From positions 238,167,825 through 238,231,824 of the forward strand of contig OX352774.1 of NCBI GenBank assembly GCA_947095535.1: a stretch of DNA of 64,000 nt, read 5' to 3'. Shown piece by piece: positions 27,076-37,580 of this stretch; position 1 is the stretch's first letter, and each line of letters begins with the position of its first letter. Made by a program: the position numbers and the translations under genes. The notes under the pieces are model-generated. The model was not told where the DNA came from. It did not search any database and saw only the letters and a program-made list of their open reading frames with translations. The stretch comes from Poecilobothrus nobilitatus. Taxonomy: Eukaryota > Arthropoda > Insecta > Diptera > Dolichopodidae.

Positions 27076-27869
27076 TTGAAGTTTGCGAATGATTCTTTTA
27101 ATTTCGCCAGAGATTTTGCCCAAGAAGCGTTTATAGAAAATAATGTTATGATATTTACTATAGAATGGAAAAGTCAGATAATTCGATTATTATTTCATTT
27201 TAACTATTTTCAATTTTATTATTTCCATTATATGTATTATTATTGCATTATAACTACAGTAACCAATCTTATAATTAATATGTATTCCTTATATTGTATT
27301 CTTGGATGGTGCAACTATTGCTTATAAAGATTGTGTAGATTTTGAAACTTACATCTTTCTAACACAATTTGTACATCGATTTTCAGTTTAGATTTTGTGT
27401 AAAACACTGATATACATAACCATCATATGGAAAACCACTTCTTATAAAAAGCTTAACCATTCAATGCAATAATTTTTCCGTCATTATATTTTCAAAATAA
27501 AGAACGTGTAATAAAAAAAACGACACAAAATTTATTTCACTAAAAAATTAGCATTTTTAATGGAAAAAGCCTTCAAATAAAAATTTTGCTTATTACTGTA
27601 ATGTATTATATCTTTATCTATATAATGTATATAATATATTTTCAATTTGATATTAATACAAAAAAAAAAAAAAAATCATATAAATCTACTCTGAAAACAA
27701 AACTACATTAAATCTCTTAATAACCTATTAAAGATAATTTATTATGATTAAATGATAACCATTATTGCAATATATATCAGTATATATATAATGTATTATT
27801 TATATATATAAATATATATATAGATATACTTATATCAGATTTATTATATTTTTTTATTATTACTGTAAT

Positions 27870-27886
27870 TTTTTTTTTTTTTTCAG
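27870..27886 (+). promoter_or_regulatory. 3' splice site (polypyrimidine tract + CAG)
   Basis: An unbroken T run of about 14 followed by CAG at 27884-27886. It immediately precedes the in-frame Beat exon, giving a strong canonical acceptor. Confidence 0.85.
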
Positions 27887-28020
27887 AAACTCCAGCTCAT
27901 AAACCTTTTATATCAAATATAAGACCAAAATATCGTGTTGGAGACAGTGTACGTGCAAATTGTTCATCGAGAAATTCAAAACCAGCAGCAAATTTAACAT
28001 GGTTAATAAATGACCAAGAG
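27887..28020 (+). CDS. Beat-family Ig domain exon (internal)
   Basis: A 134-nt internal exon. The first two bases (AA) finish a codon split by the upstream intron; the remaining 44 codons end exactly at a codon boundary. The translation starts TPAHKPFISNIRPKYRVGDS, continues VRANCSSRNSKPAANL and ends TWLINDQE. The 'IRP+Y..GD.VR.NC.S..SKPAANLTW.IN' pattern is the start of the second Ig domain of Beaten-path proteins: the Cys of NC is the B-strand cysteine and the Trp of TW the core tryptophan (family knowledge). N-L-T is a possible glycosylation site. Beat proteins act outside the cell, bind Sidestep-family receptors, and in flies modulate axon fasciculation and muscle targeting. Which of the several Beat paralogues this is cannot be decided from 78 residues. 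The exon is followed by GTAAGA. Confidence 0.88.
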
Positions 28021-28026
28021 GTAAGA
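28021..28026 (+). promoter_or_regulatory. 5' splice site GTAAGA
   Basis: GAG|GTAAGA directly follows the Beat exon, close to the consensus donor. It starts a 35,878-bp phase-0 intron. Confidence 0.88.
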
Positions 28027-28501
28027 AAATCATATATTATGTTATTTTTCTTTGGTTTACTTTTTTCTGTTTTTCTATTTTTTTTTTTTTAATTTTTATT
28101 TTTGTATAGTCTTTATTGATTTTGAAACATTATCGTATTATAAAGGAATATTAAAAAATGTGGTGTTCCACAAATATATATACAAGAAAATGTTAAAAGT
28201 AAATTATTTAGGCTGAAGTAGATTAAGTTTAATAATAAAATGAAATAATGAAAGTTAACTCTTCTGTAAAAAATTAAATTGAATATTGTATATTGATTTA
28301 AAAATATTGTTTATATTCGGAACTTAATTTTTTGTTTTGTTTTTGAATGATTAAATATTGAAAATTTGTGAAGAAAAATGAGAGTTAATAATAATTAATA
28401 GTACAATAGTATATTAAAAATTGTAATAAGTTTTTGCCTAAAAGTATGCAGTTTTATATATTTTTCTTTATAAAGAAAATTACTTTTTAAATTATTATGC
28501 C

Positions 28502-28790
28502 GGGGCTTCGGTAGCCTAGTGGATAGGCGTGTGGCGTATTAACCGAAGGAGTGTGGGTTCGATCCCTGCACAGGTCGTAAGTTTTTTTCTTTACATACCC
28601 CCCTTACGACCTAATATAATGTAAATATATAGTATATAATATAAACAAAATAAATAATATTAGTATATAATTTAATAATAGTATAAAAACCTGTAATGGC
28701 CTTGGTAGCCGATGGTTCAATAATATTGTATTATATTTATGTATGTAATATTAATATAAAAAAAAAAAATAAAAAAATAAATATTATAAT
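28502..28790 (+). mobile_element. tRNA-Asn-like SINE, body type 1, copy 1
   Basis: Begins GGGGCTTCGGTAGCCTAGTG (A-box-like), then 'GTATTAACCGAAGG', which resembles the anticodon arm of tRNA-Asn, then a B box GGTTCGATCCC. The body 'CATACCCCCCTTACGACC' is followed by an AT-rich tail with 'GTAATGGCCTTGGTAGCCGA'. It ends in an A-rich stretch. It is almost identical to the copy at 35905-36182, with only scattered differences. No clear target duplication was found. It is not a working tRNA: the acceptor stem does not close and no discrete tRNA end is present. Confidence 0.8.
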
Positions 28791-28795
28791 AATTA

Positions 28796-28925
28796 GGGCT
28801 TCGGTGGCTGAATTTTTATTTAAATGACTTATTAATTGACTGTGTACGAGTTTTAAACCTGCTCAGACACGAAAGTTTTTAATTTGATTAAATATCAATG
28901 ATTACCACCTAGGGTAAAAATATAA
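28796..28925 (+). mobile_element. Diverged SINE head fragment
   Basis: Starts AGGGCTTCGGTGGCTGA, then diverges, with a degenerate B box 'GAGTTTTAAACCTGC'. It follows directly after the tail of the 28502-28790 SINE. The body is poorly preserved, so it is older than its neighbour. Confidence 0.5.
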
Positions 28926-29118
28926 TTTTTTTTTTTTTAGTGCATTTCTCTGCCACATAAATGTGAACAGGAAATTACACAGCCTTTGCTTTTCAGGCGT
29001 TGCTGTAAATGACGTAAGGGGGGATAATTCTTACGACGTGTGTGGCATTTGAACCCAGACTCCCTCTCTGTTTACAGCTTATTTCATACGCTTTTACCCA
29101 CTAGGCCACCGAGGTCCC
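28926..29118 (-). mobile_element. tRNA-like SINE, body type 2, minus strand
   Basis: The T run at 28926-28938 is the A tail of a minus-strand insertion. The head on the minus strand is GGGACCTCGGTGGCCTAGTG at 29118, with the B-box-like GGGTTCAAATGCC. The body shares 'TGTAATTTCC...ACATTTATGTGG' with 15536-15694 and 35056-35249. Between the A and B boxes it carries a longer insert than type 1. Confidence 0.75.
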
Positions 29119-29185
29119 TATGTATATAAAATATTATATATAAAACGAGAAAGAGTGCAGTAGAGTAGACTGTGTCAACTCTGGG

Positions 29186-29875
29186 ATACCCGTATGAACG
29201 TAATATATCCTATTATAAAACTTGATCATCTTTTAAAAACATTCAGATATTTTAGTACCGAACTACAGAGATATATTTATGTAAATTGTGGAGTTGTATG
29301 ACAGCTACCCGAATCTATTGCGCCTAGCTTCATTAAGTCCCAAGAAATGCAAGAAGCCTAAACCGGCTGCATTAGATCAATCAAATTTTACAAAAGTTTT
29401 TGGCATGCGACTCGACACTTTTTCACTAAATTTCAGATAGCTAGATTCAATAGACACTGAGTTATTTTCATTTAAAAAGAGAAGTTGTATGGCAACTACC
29501 CGAACCCGAACAAGTTGTTGCCATAAAACTCGATCATCATTTGCAAAATTTCAGAAACCTAGCTTGAATAGATACTGAGTTATTTCTATATAAAGAAAGA
29601 AGTTGTATGGCAGCTACTCGAACCCGCCGACCGAAAATGTTGGATTTAAATAGCGAAACTAATAATTTTGCAAAAGTGACGTAAAAAAAATTTCAGCCTC
29701 CTAGCTCCTTTATTTTTTGAGTTATCGTGCGGGCGGACGTACATGGCTTAATCGACTCAGAATTCGATTCTGAGCCGATATATACCTTTGACACTATATC
29801 TAGCTCGGTTCCTTTAAGGTGTCACAAACGTAATGGCAAATTTATTATACCCTTGAACATAGTTCATACGGGTAT
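29186..29875. mobile_element. Dispersed fly-type repeat with 14-bp inverted ends
   Basis: ATACCCGTATGAAC (29186-29199) is repeated as its exact reverse complement at 29862-29875. The right end itself folds ('ATACCCTTGAAC' near 29848 against 'GTTCATACGGGTAT'). Just before it is a 'CATGGCTTAATCGACTCAGA...GAGCCGATATAT' block. Together with a terminal 'GGGTATAAAAA' this resembles a non-coding repeat common in fly introns (recalled, not searched). The interior holds 'AGTTGTATGGCAACTACCCG'-type units near 29291, 29482 and 29601, each followed by similar text, so it is internally tandem. It encodes nothing obvious; the open frame 29727-29909 is accidental. Confidence 0.6.
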
Positions 29876-29884
29876 AAAAATCTC

Positions 29885-29985
29885 AGCTGTGAATGGCCTT
29901 GTCAACTGATGGCTTAATGAAAATAGCTTACTTTCTTTGTGTTTATGTAATATTAGAATAAAAAAATAAATAAAATAAAAAAAAA
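29885..29985 (+). mobile_element. SINE type 1 tail fragment
   Basis: 'AATGGCCTTGTCAACTGATGG' followed by 'TATGTAATATTAGAATAAA' and A-rich sequence matches the 3' part of the type 1 SINEs without their tRNA-like head. It lies directly against the end of the 29186-29875 repeat. Confidence 0.45.
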
Positions 29986-32900
29986 TATTACTACTTATAC
30001 AAATTAATAATAACAGATTAACTTTAATTTTAAAGTAATTCGTTTTAACTTTAAACTGTTATTCAGTTTTTATGATTACGAAAAAAAAAAAATGAAGCAT
30101 TCCCATTACTTTCAAAATCTTTTTTCTCGGGCAAGAAAACTTTAGTGGGTTTAATAATTTAGTTTTTATAAATATATTTTTTTTTTTATTTTTCATTAGA
30201 ATTTTGTAATAAAATCAGGTCTTAAAAGTAAAATTTATTAAAATACTCTGTAATATATTTAAACTTAAGATTTTATGTTACAATGTTATTCATTATGTTC
30301 TTTTTTTAAAAGAAATTTTTAATAGACTTTTATTTTAGTTTTATTAACTTTATTTTTAAAAAAATTATGTTTCAGAAATTTTTTAAATAATATAATAATT
30401 AATTGAAACTCTAAAAGAAACCAACTTCAAACGAAATTAATATTAATCTAACTTAAGAGATTAAACTTATCTAAATTTATAAATTAAACTTTTAACTATA
30501 GGATAAGTACAAATAATTCATTATACTATTAAAGAATAACAATTTACAGTTCTTTTTAAATGGTATTACAAAAGAAAGGATCAAGTAAAAACAAAGTACT
30601 TAAATTAGACATAATATGGATAATTGCTGGATACTTAAAACATCTCATTTAATATTTTATAATACACCCTGTAAATGAATTTCTATTATTTTTCGGCAAC
30701 ATTAAATTTTTTTTCTCTTTTTTTGTTTTCTTTTTTCAAAAATTCAATTTAATATTATATTATATTTCTTTAAACTAATATACTTATGTTAAATTACTTT
30801 TAATATAATAACTATATTTAGTTATAAATGTCTTTTTTACTCCTTCAATTTACAAACTTTATACATTAACAATATGTGTTATCATTCTGACATACACGTA
30901 TTTTGTATGTACATATACCTATATATGTACATATTGTATGTAATTTTGAATATATATATCCATATATACTTGTGTATAAAATGAAAAGAAAATAAGAAAA
31001 GTGATAAAGTATAAAATATTAAGCAAAAAAAAAAAAAAAACAAAAGTAATAATACATTTTTACTTTTTAAAATCCAACAAGAAAAATTAAATAAAACTAG
31101 AAGAAAAAAAGAGCAAAATAAAGATATATACCACAAACATACATGACATATTTGATTAAAAAACTTCAGTAACAATAATAAAATATATTAACAGTTAAGA
31201 AAAAAAAAAACAGTACTAAAAACTAAATAAAAAAAAAAGTAATAATTGAAAGTAAAAAAGAACTGCAGTTAAAAAAGAATAAAAACCAAAAACTATTATA
31301 GGAAACGATTAACGGAAAAAAAAGTTTTTAAATTAAGACAACAAAAAAAAAAAGAAGAATAAAAAAAAGAAAAAAAAATAAATGTAATAGCTACAAATAG
31401 AAAATAAGAAATATAATAATGACGGGAAAAATAAAACAAATTTAACGGTTAAAATAAGATCGTCATTAAGAACAGAAAAAAGAGGGAGAGAGAGACAGAA
31501 GAAGAAACAAAAACGTGAATTTTTTTATTTTGTTTTTTAACTCATAATCATTTTTATACCCTCGTTTATTTAATATACCTTTAGATTTAGATATGTTCAT
31601 ATATGTATATGTATGTGCAATTATATAAAAATACCAATATATAAATATAAAATATTATTCAATGGTAGTAACGGTAAACTACTAATATAATCCAAGTATA
31701 TGTGTATATAATATTATATTATGCTTGTACGTATTCCATATTTCCACGTAATGGAGAAATAAACAGAAAAATAACGGTACAAAAAATTGCAAAAAAATAA
31801 CAAAATAAAAAAACATTTAACTTAAAATTGTACTGTTTAAAAGAACAGTTATAAAATGAAATAACAAGAAAATTGAAATAAACAAAAAACAAAAACAAGA
31901 AATAATAATTTAAAGAAAAACTTAAAAAAAAAAAACGAAAAACGAAAAGTGAAAACTATTGAAAATATTTATAATATAAAATGTATAAAAACTAAATTAT
32001 AAGGAAATGAAAAATTTTTTTCGTCTTCTTTCAAAAAGTTTCCTTCTTTTTAGTTTCTTTTGGCCCTCATTAATTTAGTTTTTTTTTTTTATTTTATTTT
32101 CTTCTAAACTATTTTCTTTATCTTTTCCTTCTCCCTATCTGGGTTTATGTTTAAACCACAATAAAAAGAATTTTTAAGAAAGTCTAAATTGTTTTATATA
32201 AAAAATCGCGAAGAGAGTAATTCTCGTGGTATCCACCTGTAACCGTGAAGTAAAGAAAAACAAAAAAAAAAATTAAAAACACTGCAAAATCTAAATTAAA
32301 TAGTTTGTTGTTTTTTTTGCTTGTGTCTTTTTAATCTTGTTGATTTATTAGTTGTAATGTTTTAAATTGTTTTTGTACTATTCTTTTTCAGTTGCAGAAA
32401 ATTGGGTTACAAATGAAAATGTTTTAAAGTTTAAAAAAAAAAAAAAGAAGGTCAATATTATTAGAAGGTTAACAATTATTTTTTTTTTAAACCAAATTAA
32501 ATCTGAGCTAAATTTAAAAAAAAAGTTTTTTTAAATTTTGTATTAAAGAAAACACTTTCTTTATTAAAGAAAATGTAATAGAATTATTTTTGAAAAACTC
32601 TTATATATACTTCAAATTACAATAAATAATTTAAATTTTAATGGATAAAGCAGAAAGTGTGTTTTTGTCTCAGATTCATCTGAAAACTACCGGCCCGATT
32701 GCAACCAAATTTTGTTGGAACATTGTTAGGGGTCTGGGTAAGCTATATTCTACATCTACATTCTCTTCCTTTAATCAATTACGGCCCGAGGGTCTGTTAA
32801 AGTTTTTAAACTTCTCGTTGTGTTCTTCTTAGCTTTAGGAATTCACCAAATAAATTTAATTGCAATATAATAACCCAATTCCAAAAAGTTTTTTGTTTTC

Positions 32901-35055
32901 GCTTTATGACCAAATTTAAAGGCTGCTTTTATGGTTTAAAAGTAGCTTGGATCAAATTTTTGTTAAGGTTTGGTAACCCGTTTTGACACGAGAACCGAAT
33001 AAAGTTTTTTCTAATTTTTTTATTGTTCTGCTTGTACGATTTAATTAATTGAGTTGAAAATTTACAAAAGAGTTGCTCTTTAGAACAGAAACTCATTCAG
33101 TTAATTTTGTCACGATACATTAAACGATTTCAACACTAAAGTCTGTAAAAATAAAATTTGTTTCCGATTTGTGTCCAATTTTGCAGATTGAAAGAAAGTC
33201 GATGGCAAACTTTTAAGTTAAGCTTTGTTAATCGATTTCCAGTTGTAAACACTCATGTTTAACAATATTCTGCCTAATGTGTTATATTGTCATTATTATT
33301 AAAAAGATAATTTCCTAACTTTTTAATTATGTCGGACAATGTAACTTTTGTCAATGATTTTCTGAAGTTTTCCTTCTATTCCATAAGCATAATAATTTAT
33401 ACAGAATATACATTATGTCTTCACAGACTTTTAAATTGTTAAAGATGACAAAGAAAAAAGTGAATAAGAATGGCTAAATAGATAAAATAATTATTTTGTA
33501 AATGTGTGAATTTCATCTAGTAGTTATTGACTTTATTTTTTTCGACGGATATAAAATAATTTGAAAATTCATTGTTCATAAATAGTGAAACATCCTGTCC
33601 TTGCATATTATATAAAAAATGAAAATAATATTGTATAATTGTTGGATTTCTTTTTTCTCATACAAAATCCAATTACTGGTTAAATTTTTTTAAAAAAATT
33701 TTCCTTATAAATAAATTTTAAGTGTTTATTTTGAGACTCCAGATAAGAACAGAACAGAAATAACTTATTGTTTTTGATTTTTTTTTCTATCTAACATTTT
33801 GGAAAATAAGTTTTCTTTACTGTTTTTACGTGTTCTTAATTTTTCTTAATTCTTTTTTCGTTATAATTTTTGTAGGGATCTTATAAGACTAACACTTATA
33901 TTCTAAATCGTTTCTTTAACAAGATGTTAAAGGGTTTGTTTAAATTATTTACATGGATATGAAATTTAACAAAAAAATTCATCATTTTTTTTTTCTTTTT
34001 TGTATTTTTTACTAAATATTTCATTTCTTATGAATGCATAATAGAAAAAATATTGTAATTATAGTAAAAGCAGAAAAAATTGGCCAGAAATTAAAAGTAA
34101 CTTTTTTTTGTGTTCTTGTTGTTGAAAAGTTCAAAAGGAAAATCTGTGATGGTTGTTGTAAAAGTTCAAAAGGAAAATGGTTGTTTGTCCAAAATAAAAA
34201 CAAAATTGAATGCTTATTTTTTAAATTCAAGTTTCATTGTTAGTGTCCAACTTTAATGAAGCTCTTTTATATTGTTTTGAACTTAAGAAGATTGAAGTCT
34301 AAACTGCATTCTTGAATGGAATGTTAATATAAAAAGAAACAAAACCAGAAAAGTTATAAAAAAAAATTATTTTATTTTTTTAGTTTTAAAACAATAAAAT
34401 TAGAAGATAATCTTATTTTGTCACTTGAAAAGAAAATTGGTAACTTTGTAATTATGTTATTTAAAGCAAACGAAATTCCATTGTTTTAAATTTTAATAAA
34501 TGTATGTTAAATTTTTAATTTTATAATTTTATAATCATCTTTTTTCGGATAAAAACTATTTCTTGTAATTTTATTAAAAATTCGTTAAGGAGGTTTCAAA
34601 TGTAAATTATGTTCTTAATTTATAAAATTTCTTGTACCGTTTCAAATTAATTCACAGTCAAATATGTTTTAATTTCAAATTTATTAGAAAAGATGATGTG
34701 TTATTCATGACAATCGAAATTGGAAAGAAGAATTAAACAAAAGCTAAAAAAAAATATAATTATACAATTATAAAGTACCAATAAAATAAAATATGGCTAT
34801 TTACGACAATGTTTGATAATATTGACAAAAGTGCACGGCTGGCTGTTAACTACATATTTTTATCTTTAACAGCTTCATATCCTAAATCGTTTTAAGGTAG
34901 ACTGTAATTTTTGAGAAAAAACTATTAGAACAGAATGCGGTTGCTATAGAAATAAAATAATTTTTAAATCTTTTTGTTTTTACGATTAAATATTAATAAA
35001 GTATGTTTTTTTTTAAATTTTTTCTTTTACTTAAATTACAATTAAAAAAATTATT
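29986..35055. other. AT-rich intronic stretch, purine-rich in part
   Basis: No gene recognised. From about 30985 to 31510 the + strand is strongly A/G-rich, so the minus-strand frame at 30882-31175 is a pyrimidine-strand artefact. 32640-33260 is less AT-rich and may be old dispersed repeat; its frame 32641-32832 has no family signature. A lone 'ACACCCTGTA' near 30664 resembles the MITE ends at 19798/20304 but has no partner. Confidence 0.45.
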
Positions 35056-35249
35056 GGGCCTCTGTCGCCTAGTGGGTAAAACCGTATAAACTGTGCTGTA
35101 AACATCCGCAAACAAAGAGTGTGGGTTTGAATCCCACACACTGCGTAAAAATAATTCCTATTGCCAAATTTACAGTCCCGTCAGAAAAGATCAGGCTATG
35201 TAATTTCCTTTACACATTTATGAAGGAAGGAAATGAACTAAAAAAAAAA
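35056..35249 (+). mobile_element. tRNA-like SINE, body type 2, plus strand
   Basis: Head GGGCCTCTGTCGCCTAGTGG and B-box-like GGGTTTGAATCCC. The region between them is longer than in type 1. The 3' part 'GGCTATGTAATTTCC...ACACATTTATG...AATGAACTAAAAAAA' matches the other type 2 copies. The ends were set by the head and the A tail; I found no exact target duplication. Confidence 0.75.
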
Positions 35250-35904
35250 GAATAATTATTTTATTCATTAGTATTATCTATTAACCCTAAAAGTACTTTT
35301 AAAACATTTTAAATATTAAAAAAACGAAATAAATATTATAAGTAAACTTACAATTATACTTAATGTAAGTTATATAATGTTCAAAATATACATATATAAT
35401 TTTTTAAGATAAAGTTTTTCTTTTCTTTCGTAAAAACTGAGATAAAAATTGGCATAAGGTGGACATTGAATTTTAGGTTTACATACATATTAAAATTATA
35501 TAATATAATATATTGAGCCTATAAAGATTTAGGGATGTATATCCTTTAGCAACTAAATAAAGGGATATCTTTTTTTATAATTTTCGTAGTACAATTTATT
35601 ATTTGCTATATGTGTTTTAGTTCAAAAAACAAAAATAAAATTATTTATACATAAAAATATCAAAAGTACCTAATATTATGTCACATAATACTATAATCAA
35701 TTGAAATTTCAAAAATATGTAAATAAAGTTACTAACAGAAAAATCTTAAAAACTCAACAGTTATTATATTAATAAAATTATTAGGAATATTAATAATGAA
35801 TTTATTAAAAAGAAATACAATTTTAATTTATTTTTGACATTTTCCGAAAAGTATGCAAATTAATTTTATATTTTTGTTTTATATTTTTATTTACTGGCCT
35901 CATA

Positions 35905-36182
35905 GGGGCTTCGGTAGCCTAGTGGGTAGGCGTGTGGCGTATTAACCGAAGGAGTGTGGATTCGATCCCTGCACGGGCCGTAAGTTTTTTTCTTTACATA
36001 CCCCCCTTACGACCTAATATAATGTAAATATATAGTATATAATATAAACAAAATAAATAATATTAGTATATAATTTAATAATAGTATAAAAACCTATAAT
36101 GGCCTTAGTAGCCGATGGTTCAATAATATTGAACTACATTAATGTATGTAATATTAATATAAATAAATAAAACAAAAATACG
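35905..36182 (+). mobile_element. tRNA-Asn-like SINE, type 1, with 9-bp TSD
   Basis: Same structure as the 28502 copy. It is flanked by the direct duplication GGCCTCATA (35896-35904 and 36183-36191), which fixes the ends at 278 bp and shows a retrotransposition event. The very high similarity to the 28502-28790 copy indicates recent activity of the family. Confidence 0.88.
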
Positions 36183-36739
36183 GGCCTCATAACATAAAAT
36201 ATGACGTATATATACCGGAAAGGGATAAAACATTAAATAGAAGTTCTTGGTGCTTAGAAAATACTTATTAGTGTACATAAATATCAAAAAAAAATGTTCT
36301 GTTTTTTATTTTAATGTTAGAAATTATTTTTTTCTTTGTTGGTTTTTCTTTATTACATTTAACAGTTCGGAAAAAACCCATAAAGAAAAAAGGAGTGGGT
36401 AAGGGGATTAGGTTAAGTTTGTTTTATTAGGATTAAGTTTTAATTATACTCAGGAAATTTTTGAAAAAACCTTGGTTTTTATATGACTTTGCAAGAAAAA
36501 AAAAGAAAAAGCAAAAAAAAACTTCTATTGTTAAATAAATATTCAAAAAATACTTACTTTTACATAATCTCATTTAAGACTAGATTAAGATTAGCGAAAA
36601 CAAAATTTTTATTTTTAAAGCTATTAATTAATTTGAAAAATATAACCATTTTTTTTTTTAATGTTTTTTTTAGATTTAGTTATAATTGAATAAAAATAAA
36701 TAAAAAAAAGATTATCTAAAAAAATTAAAAAAAAATTTA

Positions 36740-37010
36740 GGGACCTCGGTGGTCTAATGGTTAAGCACGTGGATTATTAACCGAGGGAGTGCGAGTTCAA
36801 ATTCAGCACAGATACCAAGTTTTATTAATTGATTGAAAACAAATATAGCGTAAATATAAAACATATAATATAAACAAAATTAATAATATTAGTGTATAAT
36901 TTAATATTAGTATTCGACCTATAATGGATTTAGTAGCCGATGGTTTTGTAATATTGCAATATCCTATGTGATTTCTAATATTAATATAAATAAATAAATA
37001 AATAAATATT
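36740..37010 (+). mobile_element. tRNA-Asn-like SINE, type 1, diverged copy
   Basis: Head GGGACCTCGGTGGTCTAATG, 'GGATTATTAACCGAGGGAG' and B box 'GAGTTCAAATTC', then the type 1 tail with 'TTAGTAGCCGATGGTTTTG' and an (AAAT)n end. It is more diverged than the 28502/35905 pair and shares 'TTTTGTAATATTGCAATATC' with the 51511 copy, suggesting a subfamily. Confidence 0.75.
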
Positions 37011-37055
37011 TATATTATTTATTTATTTATTTAACTTTATTTATTTATTTTTTAT
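36985..37055. repeat. (AAAT)n / (TTTA)n simple repeat, self-complementary
   Basis: The SINE's AAAT tail is followed by TTTA repeats, giving a locally self-complementary AT stretch between the SINE and the LINE fossil. Confidence 0.7.
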
Positions 37056-37149
37056 TAAATGTGTAATATAAATATCACAATTTAATTTGAATGACCCTTT
37101 TCCCTTCGGATATGGGAACAGTATTACATTAATTTTATTTACAAAATTT

Positions 37150-37410
37150 TGTTTTCTAAAATTAACATCCGACATATGTTGACACATATACAAAGGCTAC
37201 CAAATTGGCAGCTTGTTTCATCATTCTTGAGAAAGCTCTTAACTCTGTATGGATTAATGGGTTGAAATACAAATTACATCTAGTTTCCTTTATACATGTA
37301 TGATAACCTAAAACCAATTTTATACATACACGAGAAAGATTGTTATTCTCCCCATTAAAATGTGTAAGATAGTTAACGGCCTGCAACAAGGCTGGATTTT
37401 CATTCTCTAA
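37150..37410 (+). pseudogene. Fossil RT fragment related to the tandem LINE
   Basis: The + strand reads KLTSDIC, a stop, HIYKGYQIGS. After one frame change it reads ACFIILEKALNSVWINGLKY, then KL. This matches, block by block, the RT region of the tandem LINE (KLMSDLTWHINKQESVGA, then ACFIDLEKAFNSVWINGLIY). A further patch near 37370 reads VNGLQQG-like, matching the GLLQG block. The catalytic Asp of 'FIDLEKAF' is Ile here and the frame is broken. It is an old relative in the opposite orientation. The minus-strand frame at 37162-37389 is its shadow. Confidence 0.75.
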
Positions 37411-37548
37411 AAAATTTAAAGTATGCGCATAAAATATACAATAAATATGTTAAAGTATGTACGTATTTCTAGGTGAAATACGCATTTTAAAAAATTTAAA
37501 TAACAGTTTTTTTCAAAAATTAATATTTTATTTTCTCTTTTAAATGAT

Positions 37549-37580
37549 ACTAGTAATCGCCCGCCCCTCGAAATTCGAGG
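37549..37580. repeat. ACTAG-plus-palindrome repeat end, copy 2
   Basis: ACTAG (37549-37553), then a C-rich spacer, then CCTCGAAATTCGAGG (37566-37580), a 7-bp stem around one base. Same layout as 10566-10605, but with a different stem sequence. Probably an end of a dispersed element. Confidence 0.45.

Larger units (their letters stand above)
1..27886 (+). other. Presumed intron upstream of the Beat exon
   Basis: This 27.9 kb lies 5' of the first recognised exon and ends in a long T-rich tract followed by CAG, a standard acceptor. I found no stretch that reads like the Beat first Ig domain (no Cys...Trp-Tyr or Y-x-C context between splice sites). The first recognised exon begins mid-codon, so at least one earlier exon must exist. 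I infer that it lies left of the window. A short exon missed by eye in this AT-rich sequence cannot be excluded. The interval holds the transposon remains listed separately; the rest is AT-rich sequence with many A or T runs. Confidence 0.6.

Noticed and set aside
27037..27327. 96-codon plus-strand open frame
   Set aside because: Its first part is antisense to the LINE C-terminal fossil (26884-27075) and the rest is Tyr/Ile/Phe-rich noise.
28502..28580. tRNA-like segments with A and B boxes (also at 15694, 29118, 35056, 35905, 36740, 51511)
   Set aside because: They are heads of SINEs: acceptor stems do not close, bodies and A-rich tails follow, and several have target-site duplications. They are not tRNA genes.
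32641..32832. 63-codon plus-strand frame with a more balanced composition
   Set aside because: No recognisable motif, no suitable splice sites, and it lies in a patch that looks like old dispersed repeat.
34021..34243. Overlapping 69-codon open frames on both strands
   Set aside because: Low-complexity Lys/Phe-rich translations of AT-rich DNA, with no family motif and no splice context.
37162..37389. 75-codon minus-strand open frame
   Set aside because: Shadow of the plus-strand RT fossil, which has clear block-by-block similarity to the tandem LINE.
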